Shown: piece after piece, positions 60,145 to 60,962 of the stretch
How positions within the stretch are numbered: position 1 is the stretch's first letter
Layout of the letters: each line of letters starts with the position of its first letter
Position numbers and translations under genes: made by a program
Assembly: GCA_002887195.1 (NCBI GenBank)
Contig: PJAB01000024.1
Span: 1-60,962 of the forward strand
Direction of reading: 5' to 3'
Source of the DNA: Chrysochromulina parva
Taxonomy: Eukaryota; Haptophyta; Prymnesiales; Chrysochromulinaceae
Length of the DNA: 60,962 nucleotides
The notes under the pieces: model-generated
What the model saw: the letters and a program-made list of their open reading frames with translations, nothing else
What the model was told of the DNA's origin: nothing
Database searches by the model: none

Positions 60145-60527
60145 ACGCGCGATAGCCGATCGCGATCGGTCGGATTGTGTAAGGGCACCGGGTATATCGC
60201 CAGAGCCGATACGATCCCGGTCGGGTCGAGACGAGATTAACGCGCGTTGCGCGAGCGGACTAGTCTACGGCCTAGCCACGTACGGTAGGCGGATCCGCGC
60301 GAACGGCGCGGCGTGAAGTACGACGATTTCATAAACTCGAATTGTACCACAACACGCTATCTCTCGCAGAGCTGGTCACCACTGCCTGCCCCACCAACCG
60401 AATCGGCGCACATCAAGGCCAGCCAGTGGCAAGACCACCCAACCAACCAGCTTCCCACTACCCGCGCCTTGGAATATGACGCAGGGTTGAGGGTATACCG
60501 TTGGTAACGGCCGGCTAGATCAGCTGC
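60126..60527. other. Convergent intergenic region
   Basis: A 402-bp spacer between two gene ends. Apart from the hairpin and palindrome at its start and two gtaagggcac repeats (60128 and 60179), I see nothing. Confidence 0.4.
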
Positions 60528-60962
60528 TCATGCCACCACGAGCTCGCGCGGCGCCTCAGGCGCAGCCCCGGCCGCCGACGCGGGCGCGTCTGCCACGATC
60601 GGGACGCCTGACTTGGCTGCCAGAACACTCTGCTTCAGCATTCCCGCCTTTTCACGGGTCAGGCCCGCCTTCGCCAGCACCGCACTAGGGATCAGCATCG
60701 AGCTGAATCCGAGATTCACCTCCGCCGTGGGGGCCGATGACGCCGCCGCCGCCGCCGCCGCTGGCGCCGGCGCCGCGGCTGGCAGGATGACGGAGTCGAT
60801 GATGTGAATGACGCCATTGGTGCACTCGACATCGGTCGTCAGGACCTTGGCGCCGTCGACCATGACGCCGTCCGCGCCGACCTTGATGCTGACCTCGGCG
60901 CCGTTGACGGTGGGCACCTTGGCGCCATCCATGGTGACGACAGCGCTCGCCATCACCTTGCC
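60528..60962 (-). CDS. FAS1 (fasciclin) domain protein, 3' end (partial)
   Basis: The frame is open across the right edge, so the start lies outside; only the last ~144 residues are seen. GKVMASAVVTMDGAKVPTVNG, then VMVDGAKVLTTDVECTNGVIHIIDSVILP is the second half of a FAS1 domain, ending in the H2 motif (N-G-V-I-H-x-I-D-x-V-L-x-P). FAS1 proteins mediate extracellular or plastid-associated adhesion in algae. An Ala/Pro linker and a ~65-residue helical tail follow (FSSMLIPSAVLAKAGLTREK). Confidence 0.8.
   Translation of the reverse strand, partial: GKVMASAVVTMDGAKVPTVNGAEVSIKVGADGVMVDGAKVLTTDVECTNGVIHIIDSVILPAAAPAPAAAAAAASSAPTAEVNLGFSSMLIPSAVLAKAGLTREKAGMLKQSVLAAKSGVPIVADAPASAAGAAPEAPRELVVA

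Noticed and set aside
1..60962. Bacterial, viral or organellar origin, CRISPR arrays, tRNA or rRNA genes
   Set aside because: The spliced genes, ciliary and chromatin proteins and absence of operon structure argue for nuclear DNA; no cloverleaf, rRNA-like or regularly spaced repeat array was found by eye.

Overview
This is nuclear DNA from a GC-rich, intron-poor eukaryotic alga or flagellated protist. A haptophyte-like alga fits best, which is an inference from style: short GT-AG introns, very high GC, pherophorin-like proline-rich proteins, plastid-type SET methyltransferase, and axonemal or ciliary proteins next to plant-like enzymes. I see no bacterial operons, CRISPR arrays, rRNA or tRNA genes, or complete transposons. 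Genes are close together, often in divergent pairs with 120-300 bp between start codons, and many run for kilobases without an intron.

Layout. 2-448: 3' end of a fucosyltransferase-like gene. 778-2454: Rubisco-LSMT-like SET methyltransferase with one repetitive intron. 2592-3416: unknown. 4046-7558(-): calpain-like IQ protein lacking all three catalytic residues. 7851-9518: membrane-anchored serine carboxypeptidase. 10016-10891(-): FkbM methyltransferase. 11109-13673: proline-rich secreted-type protein. 14031-15449: SH3/Tudor-like coiled-coil protein. 15663-18261(-): beta-propeller GH43-like protein. 18527-22348(-): CXXC-SET-Tudor chromatin protein. 22557-28832(-): giant IQ/WW protein (CEP164-like WW module). 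28951-31464: unknown helical protein. 31824-35634: polycystin-2-like channel in five exons, including a 28-bp microexon. 36476-37432: LON-domain protein. 38225-39058(-): borealin. 39302-40855: dynein p28-like protein. 41061-46035: BPI/TULIP-like plus PqiA-like lipid-transport protein. 46652-47715(-): leucine-rich-repeat protein. 47946-48815: macro-domain protein. 49370-50545(-): GT8 glycosyltransferase. 51076-55515(-): MFS-like/proline-rich/Cys-module/IQ protein. 55767-60125: TPR-GT92-like-PhyH-aldo-keto reductase fusion. 60528-60962(-): 3' end of a FAS1-domain gene.

The most interesting signal is a set of introns that look newly inserted. At several sites the intron begins with a 22-30 bp sequence that recurs, sometimes perfectly, at the start of the next exon. 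Between the copies lies a short conserved filler of one of two families: one ends in a tgcctccctcatcag-like acceptor, the other carries a gtgctcaccacggcgcc core before ccccacag. The same fillers recur in unrelated genes, once in reverse orientation and twice as tandem doubles. These look like introner-type, actively multiplying introns, but with unusually long flanking duplications.

Other points of interest are the TPR-GT92-PhyH-AKR fusion, the TULIP-PqiA fusion, the triple-dead calpain, a Cys-rich module shared by two proline-rich proteins, and in-frame 30-33 bp minisatellites in many genes. Spliced gene models were built by eye from splice consensus and reading frame; none has transcript support here.
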